From Symbiobacterium thermophilum IAM 14863 (GTDB lineage: Bacteria > Bacillota > Sulfobacillia > Symbiobacteriales > Symbiobacteriaceae), in contig NC_006177.1 of NCBI RefSeq assembly GCF_000009905.1, forward strand, positions 2,604,001 to 2,668,000: 64,000 nt of DNA, read 5' to 3'. Positions 52,279-60,575 of this stretch are shown here, one piece after another. Each line of letters opens with the position of its first letter. Position 1 is the stretch's first letter. The position numbers and the translations under genes are program-made. The notes under the pieces were generated by a model. It saw nothing but the letters and a program-made list of their open reading frames with translations. It was not told where the DNA came from and did not search any database.

Positions 52279-53043
52279 ATGCGGATGGGCGGGGCGGAGG
52301 TGAACGGCATCGACGACCTGGCGGCCGTCATGGACGTCCACCTGGCCCGGTTCGACCGGGACGGAGACCACCGCGCGGCTTTCCTGCGGGTCTACCGACA
52401 CATGACCCTGGCCGTTCGCGAGCGGCTCCGCCGCCCCTTCTTCCTCGATCCCGCCTGGGTGGAGCGGGTCGCCGTGCGCTTCGGCTGGTACTACTTCGAC
52501 GCGCTGGAGCGGTTCGAGCGGGGCGACGACCCGCCGCCCGCCTGGGCCTACGCCTTCGACATCGCCGCGCGCAAGCGGGCGTTCCTCCTCCAGGACATCC
52601 TCCTGGGGATGAACGCCCACATCAACAACGACCTGCCGCTGGTGGTGGCCGAGATCCTGCGCGCGGAGGGTGACGAACGGTCGGTCTTCGAAACGGTCCG
52701 GCGCCGCTTCGACCACGACCAGATCAACCGGGTGCTGCACGACGTCATCCCCGGCGTGCAGGACGAGGTCGCCCGGCACTACGGCCGCCTCATCCGCCCC
52801 CTCGGCCGGCTGATGGGCGACCTGGACCGGCAGCTGACCACCTACGGCCTGAAGACCTGGCGGGACCAGGTCTGGCGCAACGCCCGCTGCCTGCTGGCCG
52901 CCGCGGGCGAGGAGGAGCGGCAACTGGTGATCCGGTTCATCCAGCAGGACGCTTTGCATCTGGCCCGGGAAATCTACCGCTTCGCCCCCCTGCGCCTCCT
53001 CCGCCCCCTCGCCCGCTGGATGCGCCGCTGGCGGCTCTTCTGA
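52279..53043 (+). CDS. DUF5995-like protein
   Basis: 254 residues from ATG at 52279, with GGGGAG about 9 nt upstream; a GTG three codons earlier is possible. It is largely helical and without membrane segments. FLLQDILLGMNAHINNDLPLVV (about 110-131) is the part that resembles the DUF5995 family, whose function is not known. The His, Asn and Asp residues there could bind a metal. It follows the GNAT gene by 42 nt on the same strand and may be cotranscribed. Confidence 0.65.
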   Translation: MRMGGAEVNGIDDLAAVMDVHLARFDRDGDHRAAFLRVYRHMTLAVRERLRRPFFLDPAWVERVAVRFGWYYFDALERFERGDDPPPAWAYAFDIAARKRAFLLQDILLGMNAHINNDLPLVVAEILRAEGDERSVFETVRRRFDHDQINRVLHDVIPGVQDEVARHYGRLIRPLGRLMGDLDRQLTTYGLKTWRDQVWRNARCLLAAAGEEERQLVIRFIQQDALHLAREIYRFAPLRLLRPLARWMRRWRLF

Positions 53044-53110
53044 GAAGGTCGCGTTATCCACTGTTCAAACATTGCCTAAAGTGAACATGGGGATATCAGC
53101 CCCTGGACCA

Positions 53111-54466
53111 TCACCGCGCCAGCCATGCCTGCCGCTGCGGACGGGACGCCCGCACCAGCACGACCAGTTCCACGGCGGCGCCGCAGAGCAGGGAGACGAT
53201 GCCCAGCACGGCGCCGGGCAGCCGCCAGATCAGCGCGCCGGCGTAGACCGCCGCCAGCGTCACGGCGCCGCCGGCGATGGCGCCGGCATTGACCACCAGG
53301 GTACGCCCGTCCTTGATCAGGAGCGCCTGAAGCCAGTTCTGCAGGGCGACATAGAACGGGAAGACGACGCCGAATCCCAGCGCGGGCAGCGCGGCGTCGG
53401 CGACGGAGGCCAGGCCGCCCTTCAGCCCCAGCACCCACTCCATGTAGCCGCGCCCCAGGGGGGTGACGGCGAGCAGGGCCATCACGCAGCAGGCGACCGC
53501 GCCGATGGTCAGGGTGAAGCGGCGCAGCATCAGGTAGGAGCGCCGGTCCTGCAGGAGCGTCAGGGCGACCTGCTGCACCATGCGCACGGCATTGGCCACC
53601 ATCAGGATGGTGGACCAGGCGACGGGCCACGCCGCCAGCCCCAGCTCCGGGTCGACGGATCGGGCGATGCCGCCGCTCAGCAGCGGCCGCACCACCGAGA
53701 CCAGGATCTGGGTCATGGCCAGGGGCCAGTACCAGAGAGCGATCTGGCCGACGGTGCGCGGGGCCCAGTCGGGCGCCTCGGCGTGCGGATCGGTCACGCC
53801 GGCCTGCAGCACCGGGCGGGCCAGCCAGGTCACCGCGGCCGCCTCGACGATGACGCTGACGACCAGGGCCAGCCCCGCCAGCGTGGCGCCGTGGGCCCTT
53901 CCCATCACGCCCAGCGCCGTCACGAGGGCGAGGGAGCCGATGCGGGCGAACCCGGCGTAGGCGACCACGCTGGAGCGCTTGTGCTGGATGAGGATGCCCT
54001 GGTAGAAGCGGCGCCACCCGATGGCCGCCGGCCAGAGCAGCTGGACCTGGAAGGCCGGCCGGGCCGCGGCGGCAATGGCGTCGGGCTGGCCGAGCAGCGT
54101 GCGGAAGATGAGGTCGTATGCCGGGGTGAACGCGAGGAGGGCGTAGAGCGCCGTGAGCAGGGCGTTGGCCCAGAGCATGAAGTGGCGCAGCGGCTGGTAG
54201 GTCTCCCGGTAGCGGCTGAGCAGGTTCGAGGCGTGCAGCAGCATGATGATGGGGCTCTCCAGCAGGATCGCCACGTTGTTGGCCACTGCGTACGCGGCCA
54301 GCGAGATCTCGGGGTTGGCGAGTTTGGTCAGCCCGATGGTCAGGATGGGCCCGGCGATGACCATGATGACATCGGAGAGCGAGAGCGGCAGGAACAGGCG
54401 CAGGATGGTGCCGTAGGTCAGGGTTCCGGATGCGGCGCTGCGCCGGGATTCGGTTGTGCTGGTCAA
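53111..54466 (-). CDS. MATE-like multidrug/flippase family membrane protein
   Basis: 451 residues from a TTG at 54466. The frame opens 37 codons further up, but a promoter lies inside that part, which excludes the longer protein. About twelve hydrophobic segments form two similar halves, as in the MOP/MATE superfamily, starting FLPLSLSDVIMVIAGPILTIGLTKLANPEISLAAYAVANNVAILLESPIIMLLHAS. Such carriers export drugs or lipid-linked molecules using a cation gradient. The spacing from GGAGGG (11 nt) is on the long side. Confidence 0.72.
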   Translation of the reverse strand: MTSTTESRRSAASGTLTYGTILRLFLPLSLSDVIMVIAGPILTIGLTKLANPEISLAAYAVANNVAILLESPIIMLLHASNLLSRYRETYQPLRHFMLWANALLTALYALLAFTPAYDLIFRTLLGQPDAIAAAARPAFQVQLLWPAAIGWRRFYQGILIQHKRSSVVAYAGFARIGSLALVTALGVMGRAHGATLAGLALVVSVIVEAAAVTWLARPVLQAGVTDPHAEAPDWAPRTVGQIALWYWPLAMTQILVSVVRPLLSGGIARSVDPELGLAAWPVAWSTILMVANAVRMVQQVALTLLQDRRSYLMLRRFTLTIGAVACCVMALLAVTPLGRGYMEWVLGLKGGLASVADAALPALGFGVVFPFYVALQNWLQALLIKDGRTLVVNAGAIAGGAVTLAAVYAGALIWRLPGAVLGIVSLLCGAAVELVVLVRASRPQRQAWLAR

Positions 54467-54506
54467 TGCGGCGATGTCCCTCCGGTCGCGAGAGTCGACA
54501 ACCAAG

Positions 54507-54534
54507 ATTGTACCCTGAAGGGCGGGAACATCAA
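54507..54534 (-). promoter_or_regulatory. Promoter of the MATE-like gene
   Basis: TTGATG (54529-54534), a 16-bp spacer and TACAAT (54507-54512) on the minus strand. Transcription should begin near 54500, 34 nt before the TTG start. Confidence 0.65.
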
Positions 54535-54614
54535 GGCCGCGCCGCCCGGGACGCCATCTCCCGCGACGGCGCGGCACCGATCGGACACCGGCCTCCCGCC
54601 TGCGGTGCGGCGCC

Positions 54615-55337
54615 TCATTGGGACGCCGGGGGCTTCACGCCCGGCAGGGCCAGCACACGCAGGTCCAGGAGGGCATGGGTTACGATCGGCCAGACGAGCG
54701 AACCGGTGTAGAGGTAGAGCACACCCAGCATGATGCCGAGGAATCCCGTGGTCATCACGCCGCCCCAGCCCTGGTAGAGGTGCGCCATGCCGAAGACGGC
54801 GCCGGACAGGATCAGCGCGGCGACGACGGGTAGTCCCGGCACCACCTTCATGAAGTAGGCGATGAGGAAGCCGCGGAAGAGGATCTCCTCGCACACCCCC
54901 GCGGTGATGGCCACGAGCGCGTACCACAGCCGCTCATCCGGCCGCCCGGGGAGCAAGCCCTTCACCGACTCCATCTGCCGCTGCAGGGCCTCCCGGTAGC
55001 CGGGCGAGAAGGCCCCGATGATGAGCGGAGCGGCGATGCCCGCGGCCAGGGCGATGACCAGGATCAGGGCCTCCGAGTCCAGCCGGCCGGAGGTCAGCCC
55101 GATGACCGCCGCCGGCTCACCGGCCAGCCTGAGCGTGACGAGAACCAGGAAGACCAGCGCCCATTCCAGGATGACGATCTTCCTGTAGAAGTTGAGGCGT
55201 GCGGCGGGATCACTGTCCAGGATGGCGAGCAGGCGCCGGTACGAGCGGGTCCCGAGGATCGGTTCCCCGACCACCAGGTAGAGCGCAATCGCGCTCTGCA
55301 CGGCCAGCGCCACGCCGGCCAGGACGTCTGCCGGCAT
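54615..55337 (-). CDS. CPBP family intramembrane protease
   Basis: 240 residues with seven or eight hydrophobic segments. The catalytic motif E-E-x-x-x-R is at Glu150-Glu151 and Arg155 (CEEILFRGF), and FGMAHLYQG and WPIVTHALLD supply the conserved His residues. The CPBP (Abi) family includes type II CAAX prenyl proteases and bacteriocin self-immunity proteins; the substrate here is unknown. ATG at 55337 has AAGGAGG. Confidence 0.9.
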   Translation of the reverse strand: MPADVLAGVALAVQSAIALYLVVGEPILGTRSYRRLLAILDSDPAARLNFYRKIVILEWALVFLVLVTLRLAGEPAAVIGLTSGRLDSEALILVIALAAGIAAPLIIGAFSPGYREALQRQMESVKGLLPGRPDERLWYALVAITAGVCEEILFRGFLIAYFMKVVPGLPVVAALILSGAVFGMAHLYQGWGGVMTTGFLGIMLGVLYLYTGSLVWPIVTHALLDLRVLALPGVKPPASQ

Positions 55338-55585
55338 GTGTCGTTTCCTCCTTACCGTAAGACCTCATCACGGTTTCGCGGGACTTTCGCCGATTCCCAG
55401 TGGCATTCCTGCTCCCGGGCGGCATATCGTATAGCGGGACCCCCACAAGGCACAGGTCGCACCGGCTGCAAAGCCATCTGACCGGCGCCGCAGGGGGTCC
55501 CGTCGCGCGCCTGAGGGCCCCGCTGCAACCGAATCCTCGCCCTCCCCGTTCTGTAGGGTGAGTGTTGGATGTGGGGGAGATCGGT

Positions 55586-55687
55586 GTGAGGGACGTAAGC
55601 ATCGTCACCGCCGGCGCATTGAAGCCCCTGGCCCAGGTGCAGGCTCTCCCGCGGCTGCTGCGGCTTCACCCGGACATGGTGAGGTGA
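55586..55687 (+). CDS. Possible 33-residue peptide
   Basis: GTG start 6 nt after GGGGGAG, encoding MRDVSIVTAGALKPLAQVQ and ending RLHPDMVR. The ribosome site is good, but there is no homologue in view and no promoter was recognised, so this could be chance. Confidence 0.25.
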   Translation: MRDVSIVTAGALKPLAQVQALPRLLRLHPDMVR

Positions 55688-55798
55688 ACACTGTATCAAA
55701 ACCGGGTATAGTCTGGGCGGAAACCCGCGCCGGCCCTGCGGTCTACGGAATCGGCGGAGCCCCCGCGCCCGGGGGGCTCGTCCGGATTGGCCAGAATT

Positions 55799-55807
55799 TG
55801 CTATACT
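55799..55807 (+). promoter_or_regulatory. Extended -10 promoter of the MBL gene
   Basis: TG-C-TATACT (TATACT at 55802-55807) without a good -35. The MBL start lies 65 nt downstream. Confidence 0.5.
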
Positions 55808-55872
55808 CATGGGGTGCCGATCGCCCCGCGGGGCGGCCGGCAAGACCGAAGCAGACAGAGGTGCTGTCCCAC

Positions 55873-56724
55873 GTGAGCAACCAGCCTGTAAGCCTACGAA
55901 TTGAGCAGTACCTGCCCTCCGTCACCCTGGTCACACGCCCGCTTCCGGGCAGCTCGGACTTTCCGGTGACCGCCGCGCAGGTGACGGGACAGCGGCACCG
56001 GGTGGTGGTCGACACCCTCATCCGACCCGCCGACATGGCCCCCTTCGCCGGGGCGACCCTCGTGATCTACACCCATTTCGACTGGGATCACTGCTGGGGC
56101 ACCGCCGCGTTTCCGGGCGTGCCTGTGATCGGCCACCAGCTCACCCGGGAGCGGCTCCTGGCCCCGGAACCCGGGGAGTTCCTGGAGCGGATGCGCGCGG
56201 AGAAGCCCGCCCACTTCGAGGGCAGCCAGATCATCCCCCCGGACGTCACCTTCCGGGACCGCCTGGACATCGACGCCGGCGGCCTCACCCTGGAACTGCA
56301 CCACCTGCCCGGCCACACCGCCGACTCGGTGGTGGTCCACGTGCCCGAACTGGGGCTCCTGCTGGCCGGCGATGCCGTGGAGACCCCGCTGCCGACCCTG
56401 AGCGAATCCGGACACATCCGGGCATGGGCCGGCGCCTTGCGGAAGTGGAGCCAGGCGGGCCTGAAGCACGTGGTGCCGGGCCACGGCCGTCCCGGCGGGC
56501 CGGAGTTGCTGGCGGCCAACGCCGCGTACATCGAAGGGGTCCTGGAGGCGGCCGAGGCCGGCCTGGCGAAGGGGCAGACGCCGCAGGAGATCGCGGCGGA
56601 GCGGCCGCTGGCCGCGCTGCTCCCGGCCGGATTGGTCGACACCCTGGCCCCGTACTACCGGCAGCAGCACGAGGCCAACATCGCCGCTGCGCACGCCGAA
56701 CTGCGGCAGTCGGCCGGGACATAG
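55873..56724 (+). CDS. MBL-fold metallo-hydrolase
   Basis: 283 residues from GTG at 55873; another GTG four codons upstream cannot be excluded. The first motif is YTHFDWDHCWG (about 57-67), a THxDxDH variant of the usual THxHxDH. HHLPGHTADSVVVH, LLLAGDAVET and VVPGHGRPGG complete the binuclear metal site. A helical C-terminal part (about 215-283) is extra. The substrate is unknown. It is the last gene before the tRNA cluster, which is on the other strand. Confidence 0.87.
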   Translation: MSNQPVSLRIEQYLPSVTLVTRPLPGSSDFPVTAAQVTGQRHRVVVDTLIRPADMAPFAGATLVIYTHFDWDHCWGTAAFPGVPVIGHQLTRERLLAPEPGEFLERMRAEKPAHFEGSQIIPPDVTFRDRLDIDAGGLTLELHHLPGHTADSVVVHVPELGLLLAGDAVETPLPTLSESGHIRAWAGALRKWSQAGLKHVVPGHGRPGGPELLAANAAYIEGVLEAAEAGLAKGQTPQEIAAERPLAALLPAGLVDTLAPYYRQQHEANIAAAHAELRQSAGT

Positions 56725-56793
56725 CGCCGCCGACGCAGAGGCGCGCAAGAACACAGGCGGAGCCGTATCCGGCTCCGCCTTCTTCGTTCCCTC

Positions 56794-56876
56794 TGGTGTC
56801 GGAGGCGGGACTTGAACCCGCACGGTTGCCCATACGCCCCTCAAACGTACGCGTCTGCCAATTCCGCCACTCCGAC
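56794..56876 (-). tRNA. tRNA-Leu (GAG anticodon)
   Basis: Acceptor stem GTCGGAG/CTCCGAC with discriminator A and encoded CCA. The anticodon arm is TACGT-TTGAGGG-GCGTA, giving anticodon GAG (Leu codons CTC/CTT). A variable arm of type II size and the T-loop GGTTCAAGTCC are present. It is third in the Tyr-Val-Leu cluster. Confidence 0.93.
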
Positions 56877-56928
56877 GGGATGGGGAATGCGCCTCCGGAA
56901 ACGCCGCCTGCGCTTCCTAGAGGCGCGC

Positions 56929-57003
56929 TGGTGGGCGGTACTGGGATCGAACCAGTGACCCCTTGCGTGTGAAGCAAGTGCTCTCCCGCTGAGCTAACCG
57001 CCC
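56929..57003 (-). tRNA. tRNA-Val (CAC anticodon)
   Basis: GGGCGGT/ACCGCCC acceptor stem with A-CCA encoded. The anticodon arm CTTGC-TTCACAC-GCAAG reads CAC (Val codon GTG). D and T arms are standard (AGCTCAGCGGGAGAGC, GGTTCGATCCC). Confidence 0.96.
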
Positions 57004-57009
57004 GTATGT

Positions 57010-57094
57010 TGGTGGGGAGAGGTGGATTCGAACCACCGAAGCGTTGCGCAACTGATTTACAGTCAGCCCCCTTTGGCCACTTGGGTATCTCCCC
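57010..57094 (-). tRNA. tRNA-Tyr (GTA anticodon)
   Basis: GGGGAGA/TCTCCCC acceptor stem with A-CCA encoded; anticodon arm CTGACTGTAAATCAG reads GTA. The long variable arm of a bacterial tyrosine tRNA is visible, and the T arm GGTTCGAATCC is standard. It is first in the cluster, just behind a promoter. Confidence 0.96.
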
Positions 57095-57108
57095 GCTGAC
57101 AGGATGTT

Positions 57109-57137
57109 ATGATACACGAAGATCGGCCTCTCTTCAA
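57109..57137 (-). promoter_or_regulatory. Promoter of the tRNA cluster
   Basis: TTGAAG (57132-57137), a 17-bp spacer and TATCAT (57109-57114) on the minus strand. Transcription would start near 57102, eight nucleotides before the mature tRNA-Tyr 5' end. Confidence 0.7.
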
Positions 57138-57232
57138 GTGTGAAACGCATGCAGGGGCGGACGAAAAATCCAGGGATGCTGCAAGAGTTTCGGCGAGCCG
57201 CGGCGAAGCTTTCGACAACGGAGGTGAATCCG

Positions 57233-58444
57233 GTGACTCTGGGCCCCTGGTTCTTCGGTCAGACCGAGGTCGACTGGCAGGCCTACGAGATGGCCGACGA
57301 CCTGGCTGACCGGTTCGCACAGACCGCAGCAGAATACGACCGCACCGGAACCTTTCCCTTCGCGCACTTCGAGGCCATGCGGGAGCGCGGCTACCTGGCC
57401 CTGACGGTTCCGCGGGAAGACGGCGGCCTCGGCGCCGGCGTACATGCCATGGTCTTCGCCCAGGAGCGGCTGGCTCGTGGCGACGGTTCGACGGCCCTGG
57501 CGGTCGGCTGGCACCTGTACGTGGTTGGGAAGCAGGCGCACAGCCGGACGTGGCCGGAGCCGGTGCGCAGGCGGCTCTTCGGCGAGGTGGTGACCGACGG
57601 CGCCCTGCTGAACGCCTGCGCCTCCGAACCCGAGACCGGCAGCCCGAGCCGCGGCGGTCTCCCGCGCACCACGGCCCGCCGGCTGCCCGACGGTTCCTGG
57701 GTGCTGACCGGCCGGAAGAACTTCACGACGCTGTCCCCCATCCTGCGCTACTTCCTGGTCTCCGCCACCCTGGACGGCACCGAGGAGGCCGCCTGGTTTC
57801 TCGTGCCGCGCGACGCGCCGGGCCTGCACGTCGAGGAGACCTGGGATTCGCTGGGGATGCGGGCGACCGGCAGCCACGACCTGCGGCTGGAGGAGGTTCA
57901 CCTGCCCGCGGACGCCCTGCTGGAGTCGGCCCGCGAGCGGACCGAGGGCCGCACCGAAGGGTGGCTGCTCCACGTGCCCGCCGTGTACCTCGGCGTGGCC
58001 CAGGCGGCAAGGGATTTCGCCGTGAAGTACGCGGTGGAGCGGCGCACCGTCAACCCGCCCGGACACCCCGAGCCGACCTCCCGGCTGGCCGATCGTCCGC
58101 ACGTGCAGCGGCTCATCGGCGAGATGGACCTGGCCCTGCTGCCGGCCCGCCACCTGCTGATGGGCCTGGCCCGCCGTTGGGACGAGCGCCCCGAGTGGCG
58201 TTCCCGCATGGTGGACGCGGTCGCCGCCTGCAAGCCTTTCGTCGTCGAGACCGCCCTCCGCGTCGTCGACCAGGCCATGCGGGTCGCCGGAGGCGCCAGC
58301 CTGGCCCGGTCGCTGCCCCTGGAGCGGTTCTACCGGGATGCGCGGGCGGGCCTGCACAACCCGCCCATGGAAGACGTGGTGATCGGCAACCTGGCCCGGT
58401 CGGCCATCCGACGGGCGGAGGCCGGGGAGGATGCGGCACGGTGA
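57233..58444 (+). CDS. Acyl-CoA dehydrogenase family protein
   Basis: 403 residues from GTG at 57233, 8 nt after GGAGG; the 31 extra codons upstream lack family similarity. The N-terminal helical domain (YLALTVPREDGGLGAGVHAMVFAQERLARGDGSTAL), the beta domain (about 135-235, ACASEPETGSPSRGG, SLGMRATGSHDLRLEEVHLP) and C-terminal helices match flavin-dependent acyl-CoA dehydrogenases. The usual catalytic Glu position near the C-terminus is not obvious, so substrate and activity are uncertain. It differs from the other dehydrogenase at 44548. Confidence 0.85.
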   Translation: MTLGPWFFGQTEVDWQAYEMADDLADRFAQTAAEYDRTGTFPFAHFEAMRERGYLALTVPREDGGLGAGVHAMVFAQERLARGDGSTALAVGWHLYVVGKQAHSRTWPEPVRRRLFGEVVTDGALLNACASEPETGSPSRGGLPRTTARRLPDGSWVLTGRKNFTTLSPILRYFLVSATLDGTEEAAWFLVPRDAPGLHVEETWDSLGMRATGSHDLRLEEVHLPADALLESARERTEGRTEGWLLHVPAVYLGVAQAARDFAVKYAVERRTVNPPGHPEPTSRLADRPHVQRLIGEMDLALLPARHLLMGLARRWDERPEWRSRMVDAVAACKPFVVETALRVVDQAMRVAGGASLARSLPLERFYRDARAGLHNPPMEDVVIGNLARSAIRRAEAGEDAAR

Positions 58445-58449
58445 GAAAG

Positions 58450-58469
58450 GAGGGGGCGCTTGCCCCCTC
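58450..58469. terminator. Bidirectional terminator
   Basis: GAGGGGGC and GCCCCCTC with loop GCTT form an 8-bp stem between the convergent acyl-CoA dehydrogenase and phoU. TCTT follows on the plus strand and CTTTC on the minus strand. Confidence 0.7.
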
Positions 58470-58474
58470 TCTTG

Positions 58475-59128
58475 CTACGTATTCAGGTCGTTCAGCTCGC
58501 CGGTGAGCTGGTAGATGATCCACTCGCCCAGGTTCGTCGCGTGGTCGCCGATCCGCTCCAGCCAGCCGGCCACGTGCAGCAGGTAGGTCGCCTGCCGCAC
58601 GACCCCGGGGTCCCGCTCCATCATCTCCACCAGCTCATCGAACACCGCCCGGTACAGGTCGTCCATGTCGTGATCCCGGGCGATCATGGTACGGGCCGCG
58701 GCCTCGTCCTGCTGGACGAAGGCCTCCAGCGCCTCCCGCACCATCTGCTGGGCCAGGTCGGCCATGCGGGGGATGTCGATCAGCGGCTTGATCAGCGGTT
58801 CGCCGGCCAGCTTCAGGGTCACCTCGGCGATGTCGGTGGCGTGGTCGGCCACCCGCTCCAGGTCGGTGACCACCTTGAGGCTGGAGCCCACGGCGCGCAG
58901 GTCGCGGGCCATCGGCTGCTGCAGGGCCATGACCTGCAGGCAGCGCATCTCGATGGCGATCAGCATCCGGTCGACCTCGTCGTCCTGGTCAATGACCTGC
59001 TGCGCCAGGGCCGCGTCCTGCTGGGCCAGGGAACGGACCGCCTTCTCCACCATCCCGCTCACCAGCCGGCCCATCTGCAGGACATCCCGGTTAAGGTCCC
59101 TGAGCTGCGTCTCCAGCGCGCTGCGCAC
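58475..59128 (-). CDS. phoU: Phosphate signalling complex protein PhoU
   Basis: 217 residues forming two similar three-helix bundles, as in PhoU. The metal-binding motifs D/E-x-x-x-D appear in LERVADHATDIAEV (about 90-103) and LERIGDHATNLGEWI (about 190-204). PhoU links the Pst transporter to the PhoR kinase at the membrane. No pst or pho genes are in the window. A 48-codon gene precedes it by 33 nt on the same strand. GTG at 59128. Confidence 0.96.
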   Translation of the reverse strand: MRSALETQLRDLNRDVLQMGRLVSGMVEKAVRSLAQQDAALAQQVIDQDDEVDRMLIAIEMRCLQVMALQQPMARDLRAVGSSLKVVTDLERVADHATDIAEVTLKLAGEPLIKPLIDIPRMADLAQQMVREALEAFVQQDEAAARTMIARDHDMDDLYRAVFDELVEMMERDPGVVRQATYLLHVAGWLERIGDHATNLGEWIIYQLTGELNDLNT

Positions 59129-59161
59129 GCACCGTCTCCCCCTTTCCGACCATCCGGCCGT

Positions 59162-59308
59162 TCAGTCCAGCTCCTCCAAACCCGCTGCGCGTAGGATCTC
59201 CTCGATCACGTGCTCTTCTACGTGGACCTGGGGGCACTTGCCGGCAGGCCGCTCCGTCTCGGGGGGCGCCGCCGGTCGCTGCGTCTTGGTATGCATGTTC
59301 TTGTGCAT
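59162..59308 (-). CDS. 48-residue protein upstream of phoU
   Basis: ATG at 59308 lies 8 nt after a perfect GAGGAGG, the best ribosome site in the region. The peptide (MHKNMHTKTQRPAAPPETER...HVEEHVIEEILRAAGLEELD) has a His/Lys/Pro-rich N-terminal half with one Cys (GKCPQVHVEEH) and an amphipathic acidic helix at the end. It ends 33 nt before phoU, so cotranscription is likely. No homologue is recognised. The gene is too short for usual gene callers. Confidence 0.65.
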   Translation of the reverse strand: MHKNMHTKTQRPAAPPETERPAGKCPQVHVEEHVIEEILRAAGLEELD

Positions 59309-59355
59309 GTCTCTCGCCTCCTCTCGTGTTGTTGCGTGAGCCTCGATGAGAATGG

Positions 59356-59385
59356 AAAAAAGGAACCCCGGAACGCACCGGGGTT
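59356..59385 (-). terminator. Terminator after the 40-codon gene
   Basis: AACCCCGG (78-85 of the 59300s) and CCGGGGTT with a 6-nt loop, followed by CC then six T on the minus strand. It is the likely end of the transcript containing the gene at 59514. Confidence 0.85.
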
Positions 59386-59513
59386 GCTGCAGTCAAGCTT
59401 TACCTGACCGAACGTCCTCAGACTGCTCCGTACTGCTGCTGCGCGGGCTCGCCGCTCCTGTTCATTTCATTATACTCGCGCGGGGCGGCGATTGCAAGTC
59501 CCGTTTTCGCGAC

Positions 59514-59636
59514 TTAGGACAACAGCCATATGCTGATCAGCCAGAACGCCAGCGTGAAGAGTCCGAAACCCAGCAGCGTGATGATCAGCCCGACCACAGC
59601 GGGCGACTGGTACCACTTGTTGCCCGTTCCTGCCAC
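59514..59636 (-). CDS. 40-residue single-helix membrane protein
   Basis: GTG at 59636 lies 5-6 nt after AGGGGGAG. The peptide starts MAGTGNKWYQSPAV, then one long hydrophobic helix (VVGLIITLLGFGLFTLAFWLI region) and ends SIWLLS. A terminator lies about 130 nt downstream. It may be a small subunit or regulator of a membrane complex; no partner is adjacent. It was found by reading the gap, not by homology. Confidence 0.6.
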   Translation of the reverse strand: MAGTGNKWYQSPAVVGLIITLLGFGLFTLAFWLISIWLLS

Positions 59637-59714
59637 AGCGGCTCCCCCTTGGCACGTGCAGCATCTTCCTCGATATAGTAGACGCCGCGCGCGGCACCGG
59701 AGGTATCGCGGGAG

Positions 59715-60362
59715 CTAGTAGACGAGGGCAGAAACCGGCAGCCGCGGCCCCGGACGGAGCTTCGCCTCCATACGGCCTGCCACGTTGCGGTAGAACAGCC
59801 GGTTGACGACGCCGACGGCCATCGCCTCGCGGGCCAGATCCACCTGCGCCACCTCGGGACCGTAGAGGGCGCGCAGCACGGCGCTCTGGCAGTCGGCTCC
59901 GCTGCCTTCCAGGTCGGCGCCCAGCGACCAGTCGAACTCGCCGGCCACTACCGGCTCGCGGCCGGGCATCCGGCGCCATCGGGCACGGTTGACCAGCCAC
60001 GCCGTCAGGGCCCGCCGCGCGACCGTCGGCTGCGAGAGCCGCCGGACGATGCCCTGTCGGAGCTGCTCGCCCACCGGTCCGTTGAGCACCGTCACGATGG
60101 TGCGCTGGAGCTCCTGAATCGAGGCCCGCCCGGCCAGCCGGCGGCACTCCTCGTTGACGGACATCACCAGGTCGACCGCGGGCTCGCCGTAACGCAGCAT
60201 GAGGTTGGTGGCGATGAACCCGGCGTTCTCCTCCAGCGCGTAACCTGCCGAGGGCGGGGTCGGGTTCGAGGCCCACTGCCAGAAGGCGTCGAGCACCCGC
60301 TCGTCGCCCGCGTAGCGCTCCAGCGAACGCTGCACCAGTTCTCTGACCTCCGCATTCTGCAT
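59715..60362 (-). CDS. Hypothetical protein
   Basis: 215 residues, mainly helical, without signal peptide or membrane segment. Visible features are a Gln/Glu/Arg-rich N-terminus (NAEVRELVQRSLERYAGDERVLDAFWQWAS), ENAGFIATNLMLRYGEPAVDL, and a lone FDWSLGADLEGSG motif. The C-terminal GVVNRLFYRNVAGRMEAKLRP is basic. I recognise no family. It is monocistronic or shares a transcript with the small gene at 59514. The ribosome site is GAGGGGGG before ATG at 60362. Confidence 0.6.
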   Translation of the reverse strand: MQNAEVRELVQRSLERYAGDERVLDAFWQWASNPTPPSAGYALEENAGFIATNLMLRYGEPAVDLVMSVNEECRRLAGRASIQELQRTIVTVLNGPVGEQLRQGIVRRLSQPTVARRALTAWLVNRARWRRMPGREPVVAGEFDWSLGADLEGSGADCQSAVLRALYGPEVAQVDLAREAMAVGVVNRLFYRNVAGRMEAKLRPGPRLPVSALVY

Positions 60363-60520
60363 GGGAAACCCCCCTCGGCCCCCAAGTATTGACCAGATGA
60401 CCGCCCCCCATACCCCGGGGCGTGTGCGGGGCTCTCGCCGTGTCTGTGCGCCATGCTATGCTGGGCGGTCGGCGGGTGTCCCGAGCGGGAGGCCGGAAAT
60501 CCCTGGGCGGCAGGGACGCG

Positions 60521-60554
60521 GGCGCCCCGCCGGCGATGGCCGCGGCGGGGCGCC
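60521..60554 (-). terminator. GC-rich hairpin after the beta-propeller lipoprotein gene
   Basis: GGCGCCCCGCCG and CGGCGGGGCGCC pair perfectly (12 bp) around a 10-nt loop, 22 nt past the stop. No T run follows, so its termination strength is doubtful. Confidence 0.5.
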
Positions 60555-60575
60555 TCGATCCGTGTCGGTCGGGGG

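Larger units (their letters stand above)
55338..55872. other. 535-nt gene-poor region with an inverted repeat
   Basis: A perfect 10-bp inverted repeat, CGGGACCCCC (55435-55444) and GGGGGTCCCG (55493-55502), encloses 48 nt. A 33-codon frame follows (55586-55687), then an extended -10 promoter for the MBL gene. No larger gene was found. Confidence 0.4.
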
